Source: Alteromonas sp. V450 (GTDB lineage: Bacteria > Pseudomonadota > Gammaproteobacteria > Enterobacterales > Alteromonadaceae). From it: a DNA stretch of 64,000 nucleotides. The position numbers and the translations under genes were made by a program. The stretch is from contig NZ_MODU01000004.1 in assembly GCF_001885075.1 (NCBI RefSeq), forward strand, positions 3,286,001 through 3,350,000, written 5' to 3'. Below the pieces are notes generated by a model. That model had not been told where the DNA came from, did no database searches, and worked only from the letters and a program-made list of their open reading frames with translations. How positions within the stretch are numbered: the first letter of the stretch is position 1; the number at the start of each line of letters is the position of its first letter. Below are positions 27,721 through 37,155 of the stretch, in pieces.

Positions 27721-28291
27721 GTTGTCTTGTTCTGGCTGGCAGCATGGCAAACGTGCTCTGCTGCCTAGTGCTTTTATATTCTTACTCACTGCGTGCATGG
27801 TTATTGGCGCAGTAACAGTAAGCACAAGTGCCAAAGCGCATCAAATTAAAGCTGCTATTACTACAGTCCTGTTCAACGCAAGAACAGAAAATATTGAAGT
27901 CATGCATCGTTTTAATTTGCATGATGCGGAGCACGCAGTAAAAGCACTGTTCGATAAACATGCTGACATTATGGATGATACCGACACGCAGCAAAAATTT
28001 GCTGATTATGTCGCACAGCACTTTGCTATTCTTGATGCAAATGGCGAGGTCTTGAAGCTTGCTGACGTTGGATTTGAAGTTGAGGGTAAGCACTTTTGGG
28101 TTTACCAAGAAACTGCTGAACCACCCACGCTGGTTGGTTTGCAAATCCGACACAATGCATTAAGAGACCTATGGCCTAAGCAGGTGAATACACTAAACGT
28201 AGAAGGAAAAGGCGATATTAAAACGCTAACGTTTACTGATTCGGTCAATTTGCTGGAAGTTAGTTTTGAAAAACAAGGTCACCATCACTAA
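27710..28291 (+). CDS. Exported DUF6702-like protein
   Basis: A 193-residue protein with a long N-terminal signal (LLPSAFIFLLTACMVIGAVTV, cleavage probably near SAKAHQ). The beta-rich mature part begins HQIKAAITTVLFNARTENIE and resembles the DUF6702 family often encoded next to M1 peptidases. The end is His-rich (QGHHH). It starts 11 bases inside the end of the peptidase gene, so the two are co-translated and probably work together in the cell envelope. No biochemical role is known. A strong terminator follows. Confidence 0.72.
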   Translation: MTNKLSCSGWQHGKRALLPSAFIFLLTACMVIGAVTVSTSAKAHQIKAAITTVLFNARTENIEVMHRFNLHDAEHAVKALFDKHADIMDDTDTQQKFADYVAQHFAILDANGEVLKLADVGFEVEGKHFWVYQETAEPPTLVGLQIRHNALRDLWPKQVNTLNVEGKGDIKTLTFTDSVNLLEVSFEKQGHHH

Positions 28292-28330
28292 CCGGTAGTG
28301 TCAATTCACACACCAGTGAAAGTTAAAAAT

Positions 28331-28355
28331 AGCCCGCTCACGTAGCGGGCTTTTT
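28331..28355 (+). terminator. Intrinsic terminator after the M1 peptidase operon
   Basis: A perfect 8-bp stem AGCCCGCT / AGCGGGCT with a five-base-scale loop followed by a T-run, 40 bases after the stop of the DUF6702-like gene. Confidence 0.9.
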
Positions 28356-28461
28356 ATATTACGTCTATTGACGTTCGTGGTGTCCGACCGAAGTCTTATA
28401 GCATTTACCGTCATCCTCGCCTAGTGTGACTATGAATAATTAGAAATACAGGGCTTCAACA

Positions 28462-28860
28462 ATGAGCGATGGCACAATACATACGCTACAAGGCACCTCA
28501 ACTAAACATAAACTGTCGCGCAGTATGCGAACAAAGACGAAATTGCAAAAGGTGCACCACCTTAACAAGCGTGAAGACGATGCGTTAAATGCGTCAGAAA
28601 ACCAACCCAATGCGTTTACTAATAAAAAGAACGTTATGTGGGTAATATTAAGTGGTGCAATGGCATTAACATTTGTTGTGATGTTATTTTTGCCCGACTC
28701 AGGTATGGGAACAGGGCTGATAGCGACCTACTCTGCAATGCTGTGGTGCGGCTTTTTTGGTAGCGCATTATGGCGATTTAGCAATAAGAGCGGTTGGTCT
28801 GGATTTGCATTCGGCAGCCTGTTTGGATTTATCCTTCAATTTGCTTCTCAGCTACTGTAG
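28462..28860 (+). CDS. Hypothetical membrane protein
   Basis: 132 residues, not recognised. The first ~55 residues are basic and polar, followed by two or three hydrophobic helices (VMWVILSGAMALTFVVMLFL, then GLIATYSAMLWCGFFGSAL, then a short final one). The ORF stands alone between a terminator and the ABC1-kinase gene with coding-like composition, so it is probably real. Confidence 0.55.
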   Translation: MSDGTIHTLQGTSTKHKLSRSMRTKTKLQKVHHLNKREDDALNASENQPNAFTNKKNVMWVILSGAMALTFVVMLFLPDSGMGTGLIATYSAMLWCGFFGSALWRFSNKSGWSGFAFGSLFGFILQFASQLL

Positions 28861-28997
28861 ATATTTCCCGAGTAAGTTATCGCTGTTGGGTGCTTTAAAG
28901 TTAATCGCATCAAAGTATTAGTGCGTAATAATAATTACGTGAACTAGAGTATGTTTGGCACTATGAATGCCTAACTGATGCATTACTAAGACAAACT

Positions 28998-30341
28998 ATG
29001 ACTGATAAGCCTGCTCAAAGAAAAGAAAAAGCAATTCCTTCTTCCCGCTTCTCCAGAGTGAGTCGACTCGGCGCACTGGCTGGGAAAATAGCAGGAAACG
29101 TTGTAACACAAGGCGCAAGCCAGTTATTAAAGGGCGAAAAGCCCGTATTATCATCACTTTTATTAACACCGCGAAACATAAGTAACATTGCTGACCAACT
29201 TGCCAGTATGCGTGGTGCTGCAATGAAGTTAGGTCAACTTATTTCCATGGACGCAGGTGATTTTCTGCCGCCAGAACTGGCTGCTATTCTAGGCCGTTTA
29301 AGAGAAGATGCCGACCCCATGCCCAAGGCACAACTAGTAGAAGTGCTAGACAATGCATGGGGCGCGAAATGGCAAGCAGACCTTTTGTATTTCTCCTTTG
29401 CCCCTATTGCAGCTGCCTCTATCGGGCAAGTACATAAAATAATTACAATGGATGGACGCATGCTAGCAGTGAAAGTGCAGTATCCTGGCGTCAAAAAAAG
29501 TATAGATAGTGATGTAGATAACGTGGCTACACTTATTCGTTTATCTGGTTTAGTCCCCAAGTCGTTAAATATTTCTCCCCTTTTAGAGGAAGCGAAGCAA
29601 CAGTTACATCAAGAAGCTGATTATGAGCGCGAAGCATCTATGCTACAGCGTTACAACATGGCTTTGGCTTCTGACCCGACCCTGTCATCTTTACCGTTTG
29701 TATTGCCTGAAGTTTACCCCCCTCTTACGTCACACAATGTACTTGCGATGGACTTTATCGAAGCGCAATCATTAGACGCACTTTTGTCTGAGCCTCAAGA
29801 CGTTAGAAACGCCATGATGACGGCACTAATGACGCTATTTTTCAATGAAATATTTAACTTTAGGCTTTTACAAAGCGACCCCAATTTAGGCAATTACAAA
29901 TATCAAAAAGACCATCAAAAAATTGTTTTACTGGATTTTGGTGCAACAAGAGAAGTTCCACAGCACATTGCACATAGCTATCAGACCTTGCTTAAGAGCA
30001 TAAAAGAGAACGATAGAAACACGATGCAAGCAACAGCTTATGACATAGGATTGATTGACAGTAATCACAATAATGCGCAAATAGAAGCCGTTATCGATAT
30101 CGGCATGGAAGCCTGTGAAGCAATAAGGCACAACGGCGCTTACGATTTTGGAAAAAGTGACTTGATCCATCGTTTACATGACAAAGGCATTGCCCTGACA
30201 ACGGAGCACGACTTTTGGCATACCCCTCCCGTCGATGCCCTTTTTATTCATAGAAAACTGGCTGGGCTCTTTTTATTGGCCAAAAGGCTTGGCGCTTGTG
30301 TTGATATGCAAAGCACGGCGACTAAATGGCTGTCGAACTAA
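28998..30341 (+). CDS. ABC1/UbiB-family kinase-like protein
   Basis: A 447-residue member of the ABC1 (ADCK/UbiB) atypical kinase family. Visible motifs: the KxGQ segment GAAMKLGQLISMD (near residue 77), the Ala-rich loop PIAAASIGQVHK that replaces the usual glycine loop, the ATP-binding lysine in LAVKVQYPGV, QSDPNLGNYKY as the catalytic loop, and LLDFGATRE as the metal-binding DFG equivalent. Members act in ubiquinone synthesis or lipid metabolism. The QSDPN variant, rather than HADPHPGN, separates it from true UbiB, so this is a paralogue whose substrate is unknown. Confidence 0.87.
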   Translation: MTDKPAQRKEKAIPSSRFSRVSRLGALAGKIAGNVVTQGASQLLKGEKPVLSSLLLTPRNISNIADQLASMRGAAMKLGQLISMDAGDFLPPELAAILGRLREDADPMPKAQLVEVLDNAWGAKWQADLLYFSFAPIAAASIGQVHKIITMDGRMLAVKVQYPGVKKSIDSDVDNVATLIRLSGLVPKSLNISPLLEEAKQQLHQEADYEREASMLQRYNMALASDPTLSSLPFVLPEVYPPLTSHNVLAMDFIEAQSLDALLSEPQDVRNAMMTALMTLFFNEIFNFRLLQSDPNLGNYKYQKDHQKIVLLDFGATREVPQHIAHSYQTLLKSIKENDRNTMQATAYDIGLIDSNHNNAQIEAVIDIGMEACEAIRHNGAYDFGKSDLIHRLHDKGIALTTEHDFWHTPPVDALFIHRKLAGLFLLAKRLGACVDMQSTATKWLSN

Positions 30342-30371
30342 CAGCCGAGCGCGTTAATTGAGGGCGTTAGG

Positions 30372-30680
30372 CTAGTACGGTAAGTCCATGCTGAAAGGCA
30401 ATGCCATCTGCTGCGCACTTTTCGGAGGATTACCAATCATCTCGTCATAAGGCGTATCATGCTTCATTACGGCTTTGTCGACAGAACAATGCGCAAAAGC
30501 TTCCCTTATATGACCTGAACTGTAAAACCGCATTGGCTTATCGTTCTTGTCGTACACCATGCCGCTTTGGCCGCCCATAGACAAATAAACGAGGTAGACA
30601 TTCATTTCATAAGATTGGACTTCAAGATATTCAATAACTTTAGGATTATCTTCTATGTCATGAAAATAGAACTTATGCAT
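30372..30680 (-). CDS. DUF6482-like small protein
   Basis: 102 residues, cytoplasmic and without membrane segments. The beginning (LEVQSYEMNVYLVYLSMGGQ) and the following residues resemble the DUF6482 family, short proteins found in marine gammaproteobacteria whose role is unknown. It is convergent with the ABC1-kinase gene at a distance of 30 bases. Confidence 0.6.
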   Translation of the reverse strand: MHKFYFHDIEDNPKVIEYLEVQSYEMNVYLVYLSMGGQSGMVYDKNDKPMRFYSSGHIREAFAHCSVDKAVMKHDTPYDEMIGNPPKSAQQMALPFSMDLPY

Positions 30681-30774
30681 ACTTAACCCAAGCTTCTTTT
30701 AATTGTGTAGACATCTGCGCATAAGCACAAACAGCTACGTAATTGGTATTTGATAGCTTGCTTATTACGTGGTG

Positions 30775-31170
30775 CTATATTCTCTGGTTCAAAATATAAT
30801 GTCTATTTCGAGGATACCGACGCAAATTACTGAATCGAACGGCATCCATCAGTATGATCAAGCTTGACACACAGCATATCGCATAGATAAATGCTGCCTC
30901 TCCCATCCCCGCCGCTAACCACATCATTGGAAAAACCAGCAGCCTAGGGCCCTCCATAGCAAGTGCCATTTTTGATTTGCCGAAAATTAGACTTAATTGA
31001 ATTACCATGATGACAAGCGTGACCGCCGCAACGCCTTGGTGAAACGGTGTGAGCTCGAAAATGCCTAAGAGCATCGCTAGTCCAGTTGAAACCAAGATCA
31101 TGAGTTGGATAATCATATAACGCAATACGGCTTTATATAATTTAGGATGGTACGATTGCTGTGTTTTCAT
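30775..31170 (-). CDS. Hypothetical four-helix membrane protein
   Basis: A 131-residue inner-membrane protein, not recognised. Hydrophobic helices lie at about residues 17-37, 44-62, 76-94 and 92-110; the C-terminus is basic (FSNLRRYPRNRHYI). The ATG at 31170 is preceded by AGAGGTAAG, a strong ribosome binding site, so the longer frame to 31239 is rejected. Confidence 0.55.
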   Translation of the reverse strand: MKTQQSYHPKLYKAVLRYMIIQLMILVSTGLAMLLGIFELTPFHQGVAAVTLVIMVIQLSLIFGKSKMALAMEGPRLLVFPMMWLAAGMGEAAFIYAICCVSSLIILMDAVRFSNLRRYPRNRHYILNQRI

Positions 31171-31490
31171 CGTCTTACCTCTAATGGCAAAGTTTACGTC
31201 AGTGTCAATGCCATTTATGAATGCCCGAGTAGCAAACACGCCTTGTCGTCCACTCTTTTTATATTTAATTGTTCAATACAAAAAAAATAATAGATTCGTA
31301 AACAGTTATGTATAGGGGGTTCCCACTAACTTATGACATAAAAGCAATCGAAATCTCTCGCAATTGCGTTAAAAGATGGCGGTAGTATGGAAATTGCGAT
31401 AAAGGGGAACATTTCTCTTGATTGAACTTCTAATATCACGTGTTATCTCTGGTAGTATTACCGAAAGGAAATTTTTGTAGGGGATTAATT

Positions 31491-32354
31491 ATGAGCGAGT
31501 CGTCAGAAAAGAAATCGTTAGTACCACACATTATCATCATAAGCGTACTGCTAATCGTTGTGCTCGCTGTTGTGTTTTGGCCAAGTGAAGACAAGCAGCC
31601 TGAATCTACAGTTTTACCAGAACCGCAAGTAGTTGAGCCAGAAGAGGTAGCACCTACCGAGCCCGAGATCTTTGAACCAACGCCTCCTGCACCCACTGTA
31701 GAGCTTGAAGAAAAGGAAGAAATAGAGCCTTTACCAGAGCCGGAGGAAATTGAACCCGAACCGCTTGATGTAAGTGATCCAGCTGTAAAATCATCATTAG
31801 TAGAAAGCTCATCTGCGAATGAAGAAGCAGTAAATCGCATGTTAGTAAATGAAGGGTTACTGCAACGATTTGTAGTATCGGTAGCAAACTTAGCAGACGA
31901 TAAAATGGCACCAAATCATCAATTGCTTACGCCTCCTGAACAAAACTTTCGCGTTTATTCTCAGGCCGGAAAACAGTGGATAGACGCTGCCAGCTACAAG
32001 CGATATACGCCGTATGTAGACGTACTTGAGTCTTTCAATAATGAAGCGTTACTTAACATTTACGACGTTTATAAAAGCGACATTCAGTCTAAATATGCTG
32101 AAATTGGCGATCCTGATCAAGATTTTAATGACGTATTACTCGACGCCATAAACCAACTTCTAAATACACCGGAAGTGCCGGTTCCAGTAGAGGTTTATAC
32201 AGACTCGGTCGCGTATAAGTACGCCGACGAACGCTTGGAGAATCTCAATGAGCCGCAGAAGCAGCTACTTCGCACAGGTCCTGACAACATGCGTCGTATT
32301 AAGGCAAAACTCCGCGAACTAAAAGCCTTGGTTGAAGAACGTGGATCTAACTAG
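31491..32354 (+). CDS. DUF3014 membrane-anchored protein
   Basis: A 287-residue protein: a short cytoplasmic N-tail, one transmembrane helix (HIIIISVLLIVVLAVVFW) and a Pro/Glu-rich linker of about 65 residues. Then comes a folded periplasmic domain of the DUF3014 family (LLQRFVVSVANLADDKMAP and MRRIKAKLRELKAL are recognisable). The function is unknown. The ATG at 31491 has a GGGG Shine-Dalgarno upstream. The end overlaps the DUF1285 gene, a pairing common in gammaproteobacteria. Confidence 0.82.
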   Translation: MSESSEKKSLVPHIIIISVLLIVVLAVVFWPSEDKQPESTVLPEPQVVEPEEVAPTEPEIFEPTPPAPTVELEEKEEIEPLPEPEEIEPEPLDVSDPAVKSSLVESSSANEEAVNRMLVNEGLLQRFVVSVANLADDKMAPNHQLLTPPEQNFRVYSQAGKQWIDAASYKRYTPYVDVLESFNNEALLNIYDVYKSDIQSKYAEIGDPDQDFNDVLLDAINQLLNTPEVPVPVEVYTDSVAYKYADERLENLNEPQKQLLRTGPDNMRRIKAKLRELKALVEERGSN

Positions 32355-32931
32355 GTTTCAGCAGCAGCTAAAGGGCACGTCTTCAAAAACGCGCCCGCTT
32401 CCGCCCGTTGAGCAATGGAACCCTGACTTTTGCGGTGATATCAACCTGACGATAGCTCTAGACGGTCGGTGGTTCTACGAAGGCAGCCCTATAGGGCGTG
32501 CTAGCTTAGTTCAGCTTTTTGCCTCTGTCTTAAAGCGAGAAGGGAACAAGTACTTCTTAGTTACGCCTGTCGAAAAAGTAGGTATCACCGTAGAAGACAC
32601 GCCCTTTCTGATAACGCAATGGGGAAAAGAAGAGGGTAACTCAGAGGGCGACAGCACTTACACATTTACCACACAAACAGGCGACATTGTGCGGTTAGAA
32701 CGCGCTGATCAGCTTGAACTTCGGGTTCCACCAAAAGCAGTACAGGGCCCAGACGCGACGCCTATTCCCTATCTTTGTGTTCGCAGAAATCTTTGGGCGA
32801 GGCTACATCAAAACACGTACTATCAACTGCTAGAACAAGCCAAAGAGGAAACTAGCAGCTCGACTACGCAGTTTAAGATTCAGTCTAACGGTACATCTTT
32901 TGTTTTAGGTGAAATAACCCAGCCCGTATAG
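32341..32931 (+). CDS. DUF1285 protein
   Basis: A 196-residue soluble protein of the DUF1285 family, with the hallmark start PPVEQWNPDFCGDINLTIA and GSPIGRASLVQLFASVLKRE. Structures of the family show two beta domains, without a known activity. GTG at 32341 gives the family-typical N-terminus (xDLTRFQQQLKG) and is preferred over TTG 32332. It overlaps the DUF3014 stop by 14 bases, so the two genes are translationally coupled. Confidence 0.8.
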   Translation: MDLTRFQQQLKGTSSKTRPLPPVEQWNPDFCGDINLTIALDGRWFYEGSPIGRASLVQLFASVLKREGNKYFLVTPVEKVGITVEDTPFLITQWGKEEGNSEGDSTYTFTTQTGDIVRLERADQLELRVPPKAVQGPDATPIPYLCVRRNLWARLHQNTYYQLLEQAKEETSSSTTQFKIQSNGTSFVLGEITQPV

Positions 32932-33214
32932 ATAGCCAACCACGTAGCAAAAGTAGAGTTATTCGTTTCCACGGCTTGTTACCGCCAGTGTAGTAGTTCT
33001 GTATTAAGGTGACACACCAAAGAGCACGTATGTTTCAAACGGGCTTTCTCGCGAATTTGCTTGTTATCTCAAGCTTAAGAAAAAGTAAGCTTTACCAGGT
33101 ATTACGTTATTCATCATTATTACTGTGTCGTTGATAGCGCTTTATTTTGCGTTCTCTCTACGCGTGCATTACATTCGATGTAGTCGATAAAACAATCAAA
33201 AGAAGACCTACATC

Positions 33215-34507
33215 ATGAAAAAGCCTCTTATTACGCTTACTATTGCGAGCGCACTGATCTCGTCATCCTTTTCTGCGGCAGCCGACACTCTGATACATGC
33301 GGGAAAGGTATTTACAGGCACCTCAAAAACGCTTCAGGAAAACATGACCATTGTTGTTGAAAACAACAAAATCAAAGCGGTAAAAAAGGGGTTTGCTGAA
33401 GCCCTGGAAGGCGATAAAGTCATCGACTTGAAGACGTCTACCGTTATGCCCGGCCTTATGGATATGCATGTTCATTTATCGTCACAACACGGTGGACCGC
33501 AAACCTATCTTGAACGCTTTTCACTTAACGAAGCTGACTACGCACTGCGTGCAGCAAACTACGCAGAAATAACCTTAGATGCAGGCTTTACCACCGTACG
33601 TAACCTAGGTGATGGCTATAACGAAACAGTGGCTTTAAGAAATGCTATTGCAAAAGGCTATGCTACCGGCCCACGTATTTACACGGTAGCTAAATCTATT
33701 GCGACTACAGGCGGACATGCTGACCCAAGCAATGGTATGTCTCACTTACTTCGACCAGATGTAGGCCCTAAACAGGGTGTTGTTAACGGCGAAGTGGAAG
33801 CCCGTGAAGCGGTACGAGCCCGTTATCAAGATGGTGCTGACCTAATCAAAATTACTGCAACTGGCGGTGTATTAAGCGTGGCCAAAAGCGGGCAGAACCC
33901 ACAGTTTATGACCGATGAATTAGAATCGATCGTCGATACGGCAAAAGATTACGGTATGACGGTGGCGGTTCATGCTCACGGAAAAGAAGGCATGAAGCGC
34001 GCTATTGAAGCTGGGGTAGATTCTATCGAGCACGGTACCTATATGGACAATGAAATCCGCACCCTAATGAAAAAGCACGGCACCTTTTATGTGCCAACCA
34101 TATTGGCAGGAAAGTTTGTCGCAGACAAAGCCAAAGTTGATGGTTTCTTTCCAGAATTAGTGCGCCCAAAAGCGGCCGCTATTGGCCCACTTATTCAAAA
34201 TACCTTTGAACAAGCGCATAAAGCAGGCGTAAAAATTGCTTTTGGTACAGACAGTGGAGTATCAGCCCACGGCGACAATGCCAAGGAGTTCTCATTGATG
34301 GTTGAAGCAGGAATGAAACCTGCTGACGCGCTACTTAGCGCCACCGTTAATAGCGCGAGTTTATTGGGAATAAGCGATATTCTCGGCACATTAGAACCAG
34401 GTAAGCTAGCGGACATTGTTGCAGTTCAAGGCAACCCGCTTGACGACATATCGCTAATGGAAAGCGTGTCTTTTGTAATGAAAGACGGGGTCATTTACAA
34501 GCAATAG
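33215..34507 (+). CDS. Exported amidohydrolase (imidazolonepropionase/Xaa-Pro dipeptidase-like)
   Basis: A 430-residue metal-dependent hydrolase of the amidohydrolase superfamily. The signal peptide is [20 protein letters not shown] with cleavage near AAA-DT. Metal-site motifs: MDMHVHLSS (HxH), the lysine in [29 protein letters not shown] and the aspartate in IAFGTDSG. The end ([20 protein letters not shown]) is the standard closing of this superfamily. Secreted members act on dipeptides or organophosphate-like substrates; the true substrate is unknown. A YqaA-type gene follows after 26 bases. Confidence 0.87.
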   Translation: MKKPLITLTIASALISSSFSAAADTLIHAGKVFTGTSKTLQENMTIVVENNKIKAVKKGFAEALEGDKVIDLKTSTVMPGLMDMHVHLSSQHGGPQTYLERFSLNEADYALRAANYAEITLDAGFTTVRNLGDGYNETVALRNAIAKGYATGPRIYTVAKSIATTGGHADPSNGMSHLLRPDVGPKQGVVNGEVEAREAVRARYQDGADLIKITATGGVLSVAKSGQNPQFMTDELESIVDTAKDYGMTVAVHAHGKEGMKRAIEAGVDSIEHGTYMDNEIRTLMKKHGTFYVPTILAGKFVADKAKVDGFFPELVRPKAAAIGPLIQNTFEQAHKAGVKIAFGTDSGVSAHGDNAKEFSLMVEAGMKPADALLSATVNSASLLGISDILGTLEPGKLADIVAVQGNPLDDISLMESVSFVMKDGVIYKQ

Positions 34508-34533
34508 AAAGGTAAAAAAGTAGTAGGGATTAC

Positions 34534-35121
34534 ATGGCACTGAGTAAAAAGGTTAAGCATAAAACCAAAAAGCTTATTGATTCTAAAAATATGTTGAAAG
34601 GTATTACCTTAGCATCATTTTTAGAGTCGACCATTGTGCCTATACCCCTTGAAGCTGTTATGGTGCCATTGATGCAAGCTAGGCGAGAGTCGCTTTGGAA
34701 AATCGCGTTAATGGCCACCGTAGGCTGCGTAATTGGTGCTATCTTCGGCTATGCCCTTGGCTATTACCTTTTCGACCTTGTTGGTCAGTGGGTTATTGAT
34801 ACCTTTTTTAGTCAGGAGCAATTCGACAGCGTTAAACAACAAATGCAAAATCAAGGCTTTTGGTTTGTGATGACGCTAGGCATTGCGCCTATTCCTTTTC
34901 AGGTTGCGATGCTGGCAGCAGGAGCAACCCAATACTCACTTCCACTTTTCCTGCTGGCCACTGTCATCGCACGCTCTGTTCGCTATTTCGCACTCGCGGC
35001 TGTTGTTTACTACGCAGGAGACAAAGCTGAGCAGCTTATTAAGCGCTACAAAATGAAAGCCGTGTTTGCTATTACGCTGGTGGTAGTCTTACTATGGTGG
35101 CTGTCCAATCTGATCTCCTAA
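34534..35121 (+). CDS. YqaA-type DedA/VTT-domain membrane protein
   Basis: A 195-residue inner-membrane protein of the SNARE-associated/VTT family. The re-entrant-loop region has ESTIVPIPLEAVMVPLMQAR and the second half GIAPIPFQVAMLAAGATQ, the paired motifs typical of DedA-like proteins. Relatives take part in lipid flipping and membrane homeostasis. The N-terminal 20 residues are strongly basic. It lies close behind the amidohydrolase and may be co-transcribed. Confidence 0.82.
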   Translation: MALSKKVKHKTKKLIDSKNMLKGITLASFLESTIVPIPLEAVMVPLMQARRESLWKIALMATVGCVIGAIFGYALGYYLFDLVGQWVIDTFFSQEQFDSVKQQMQNQGFWFVMTLGIAPIPFQVAMLAAGATQYSLPLFLLATVIARSVRYFALAAVVYYAGDKAEQLIKRYKMKAVFAITLVVVLLWWLSNLIS

Positions 35122-35243
35122 TTGAAGCGCCTTTCTATTTGAGGGCGCTGAAGCTATCAAAATAGCATCGAAAAAATCGTGCGAGTTCCCCCCTTAAATT
35201 ACCAATTCGAATTACGCTAATAGATTTTTTGAACTTTACATTT

Positions 35244-35262
35244 GATAATGATTCTTATTTGC
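35244..35262. promoter_or_regulatory. Putative Fur box
   Basis: GATAATGATTCTTATTTGC matches the 19-bp Fur consensus GATAATGATAATCATTATC at 14 positions, including the complete left half. It lies 33 bases before the ATG of the 153-residue gene, suggesting iron repression of that gene and those after it. Confidence 0.6.
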
Positions 35263-35294
35263 ACTAATGTTATAAAAAAACGGGAGGTGCTTAT

Positions 35295-35756
35295 ATGAAT
35301 GTTCAACGTTTATGCCCAGTTTACAGAAAGTGGCTACAGCTAAACCCTTCTAGCGCACGAGAGCATCGCTTAGCAATGCAGGCACAAACGCAAAAAGCCC
35401 ATCAACAGGGTGAATTAGATTATGCCAGAGAGTTGGGTTATCAAACCTTTGAAGCCGCAAAGGCCATCCTTAATGCGCTTCAGCCAACATCTTTGCAGAA
35501 AGTCAGTGTAGTTCAAGAAGACGTGCTCGCCTTTTCCACTATGGGCATGTATTTATCTTCCTTGCTCGCAGAAGAACATAGGAAGCAAGAATCTCACGCT
35601 ATTTTGCAGGAGTGCCAACAGCAGCTAATTGCCATATTGCCCCTGCACGCTACTAACCCGTCTGTATGCAGACTTATAACCGCTATTCAGCATACGCTTG
35701 AACAAACCTATGTACCTCAAATTAGCAGACAGCTTGCTTCTGCAGCTCTGCATTAA
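35295..35756 (+). CDS. Hypothetical protein behind a Fur box
   Basis: 153 residues, predicted all-helical and soluble, not recognised. A strong Shine-Dalgarno GGGAGGTG precedes the ATG and a putative Fur box lies just upstream, so it is probably induced under iron limitation. Helical segments include HRLAMQAQTQKAHQQGELDY and EEHRKQESHAILQECQQQLI. It is followed after about 25 bases by a 61-residue ORF in the same direction, most likely the same operon. Confidence 0.65.
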   Translation: MNVQRLCPVYRKWLQLNPSSAREHRLAMQAQTQKAHQQGELDYARELGYQTFEAAKAILNALQPTSLQKVSVVQEDVLAFSTMGMYLSSLLAEEHRKQESHAILQECQQQLIAILPLHATNPSVCRLITAIQHTLEQTYVPQISRQLASAALH

Positions 35757-35780
35757 ATCAAACAGTTGAAGGAGCAAATG

Positions 35781-35966
35781 ATGATGTCGAAACCAGCCCT
35801 AAATGAAGACGGCTTTGTCTCATTAAACGTAAGAACATCTGTACTTCAAAAAATGCTTAATGGTGAAATATTGCACATGACAGATATTCACTGCACCTGT
35901 GCTCGTAGTAAACGTAAACTTCAAAAATTGCTGCTTCAAGCGGTCACAGAGAACTCGGAGCGCTAA
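35781..35966 (+). CDS. Small hypothetical protein with a CxC motif, probably iron regulated
   Basis: 61 residues from the ATG at 35781, placed 6 bases after GGAG. The earlier TTG at 35766 lies before that ribosome binding site and is rejected; ATG 35784 is also possible. The middle holds LHMTDIHCTCARSKRKLQKL, which reads like a conserved short module: an acidic/His-Cys turn and a basic helix. No family name is assigned. It lies in the operon behind the Fur box. Confidence 0.6.
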   Translation: MMSKPALNEDGFVSLNVRTSVLQKMLNGEILHMTDIHCTCARSKRKLQKLLLQAVTENSER

Positions 35967-36066
35967 CTCAGCACAAAGATGAGAGGCAGGAGCAAAACGG
36001 AACGTAACTTGATAAGCAAATAATCAACTTAACAATCAATTTGCAATCAGGCTATGAGAGGACACC

Positions 36067-36870
36067 GTGGAGCTTTCATCAAAATGGAAAAAATTTACCG
36101 CCAGAGCAGGGTACAGCGCAAAAACAGTGATGTACGTTATGCTTGGTGCTTTTATTCTAACCTCAGTATTCACTGTTTTAAGCCGTGAAAAAGCCTCCCA
36201 ATCCCATGTCTTTATTACACTGAAGCAACAACCTCTCGGGCAAATATTTCTTTCACTTCTAGTGCTTGGTTTAGCTTGTTATGCCTGCTGGCGCTGGCTG
36301 CAAGTTTTCATTACAGAAAAAGCTAGCGATGACAGTATCTTCGTTTACGCCATTAGCAAGCTGTTCTTTTTTATATCGGGTGCATTTTATTTCGTTGCCG
36401 CTTACGCGGGAGGTAAAACCTTACTCGAGATAAAAAGCAGTTCGTCCTCACAAGGCAGCGGGAAAAAAGTGAGCGAATTTTTAATGCAGTATGAGTGGGG
36501 ATTGTTGCTCGTAGCCGCTATTGGGGTTTGCATAATCATATTTGCGATTGTGCAGTTTAAGCATGCTTACACGGCGGACTTTTTAAAGAAATTTTCTCTA
36601 CATACGTTAAATCAAAATATCAGAAAAAGCGTAAACGTTACCGGCCGTCTGGGATATGCCGCAAGAGGGCTTGTTTATACCTTAGTAGGAAGCTTTTTTA
36701 TTCTAGCCGCCCTGCTTAGCAATCCATCACAAGCTGGTGGGTTACAAAAAGCGCTAGAAACATTAATGAAGCAGCCTTTTGGGCCTTATCTCATTGCTAG
36801 CGTAGGCGCAGGCTTTATTATGTTCGGGCTATATTGTGCCCTAGAGGCAAAATACAGAAAAGTAGAGTAG
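36067..36870 (+). CDS. DUF1206 membrane protein
   Basis: A 267-residue inner-membrane protein with six helices in three repeated pairs, the DUF1206 arrangement. Each repeat begins with a basic RxGYxAK/RxxxYxxxG motif (ARAGYSAKTVMYVMLG; GRLGYAARGLVYTLVG). The start is GTG at 36067 with GAGAGG upstream. The function is unknown. It is about 100 bases after the small CxC gene and may be in the same unit. Confidence 0.8.
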   Translation: MELSSKWKKFTARAGYSAKTVMYVMLGAFILTSVFTVLSREKASQSHVFITLKQQPLGQIFLSLLVLGLACYACWRWLQVFITEKASDDSIFVYAISKLFFFISGAFYFVAAYAGGKTLLEIKSSSSSQGSGKKVSEFLMQYEWGLLLVAAIGVCIIIFAIVQFKHAYTADFLKKFSLHTLNQNIRKSVNVTGRLGYAARGLVYTLVGSFFILAALLSNPSQAGGLQKALETLMKQPFGPYLIASVGAGFIMFGLYCALEAKYRKVE

Positions 36871-36884
36871 GAAATTTAAATGAT

Positions 36885-36910
36885 AAAAAGGCGCTTAAGC
36901 GCGCCCTTTC
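36885..36910. terminator. Bidirectional terminator between DUF1206 gene and tusA
   Basis: AAAGGCGC pairs with GCGCC(C)TTT around TTAAGC. The convergent genes end on either side; the tusA stop codon is in the loop. On the minus strand the stem is followed by a run of T residues. Confidence 0.65.
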
Positions 36911-37155
36911 TTAATAACGTATTGATAAGGCATAGTCTCAGTTTGAGACGCAACCAGCGTATGGTCCATAAAGCGGCAAAAGCTAGGAATATCTCTGGCG
37001 GTTGAAGGATCATCAGCCGTGACCGATAGGGTGTCTCCATCGGCCAGCTTACGAATGTTCAAACGCACCATCATTACGGGCTCTGGGCAACGAAGTCCTA
37101 GCGCATCCAAGTGTTGACTAGCCGTGCTGAAGGCGCTATCAAAATCAGATGCCAT
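36895..37155 (-). CDS. tusA: Sulfur carrier protein TusA
   Basis: TusA relays persulfide sulfur from IscS toward tRNA 2-thiouridine synthesis and other pathways. The signature [16 protein letters not shown] contains the carrier cysteine, and [16 protein letters not shown] matches the E. coli protein closely. The ATG at 37155 (86 residues) is chosen; the longer frame runs deep into pyrE. The start overlaps the pyrE 3' end by 11 bases, so the two are translationally coupled, an unusual partnership. Confidence 0.93.
   Translation of the reverse strand: MASDFDSAFSTASQHLDALGLRCPEPVMMVRLNIRKLADGDTLSVTADDPSTARDIPSFCRFMDHTLVASQTETMPYQYVIKKGRA

Noticed and set aside
31620..31780. Coding repeat in the Pro/Glu-rich linker of the DUF3014 protein
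   Set aside because: Low-complexity linker composition without exact repeat units.
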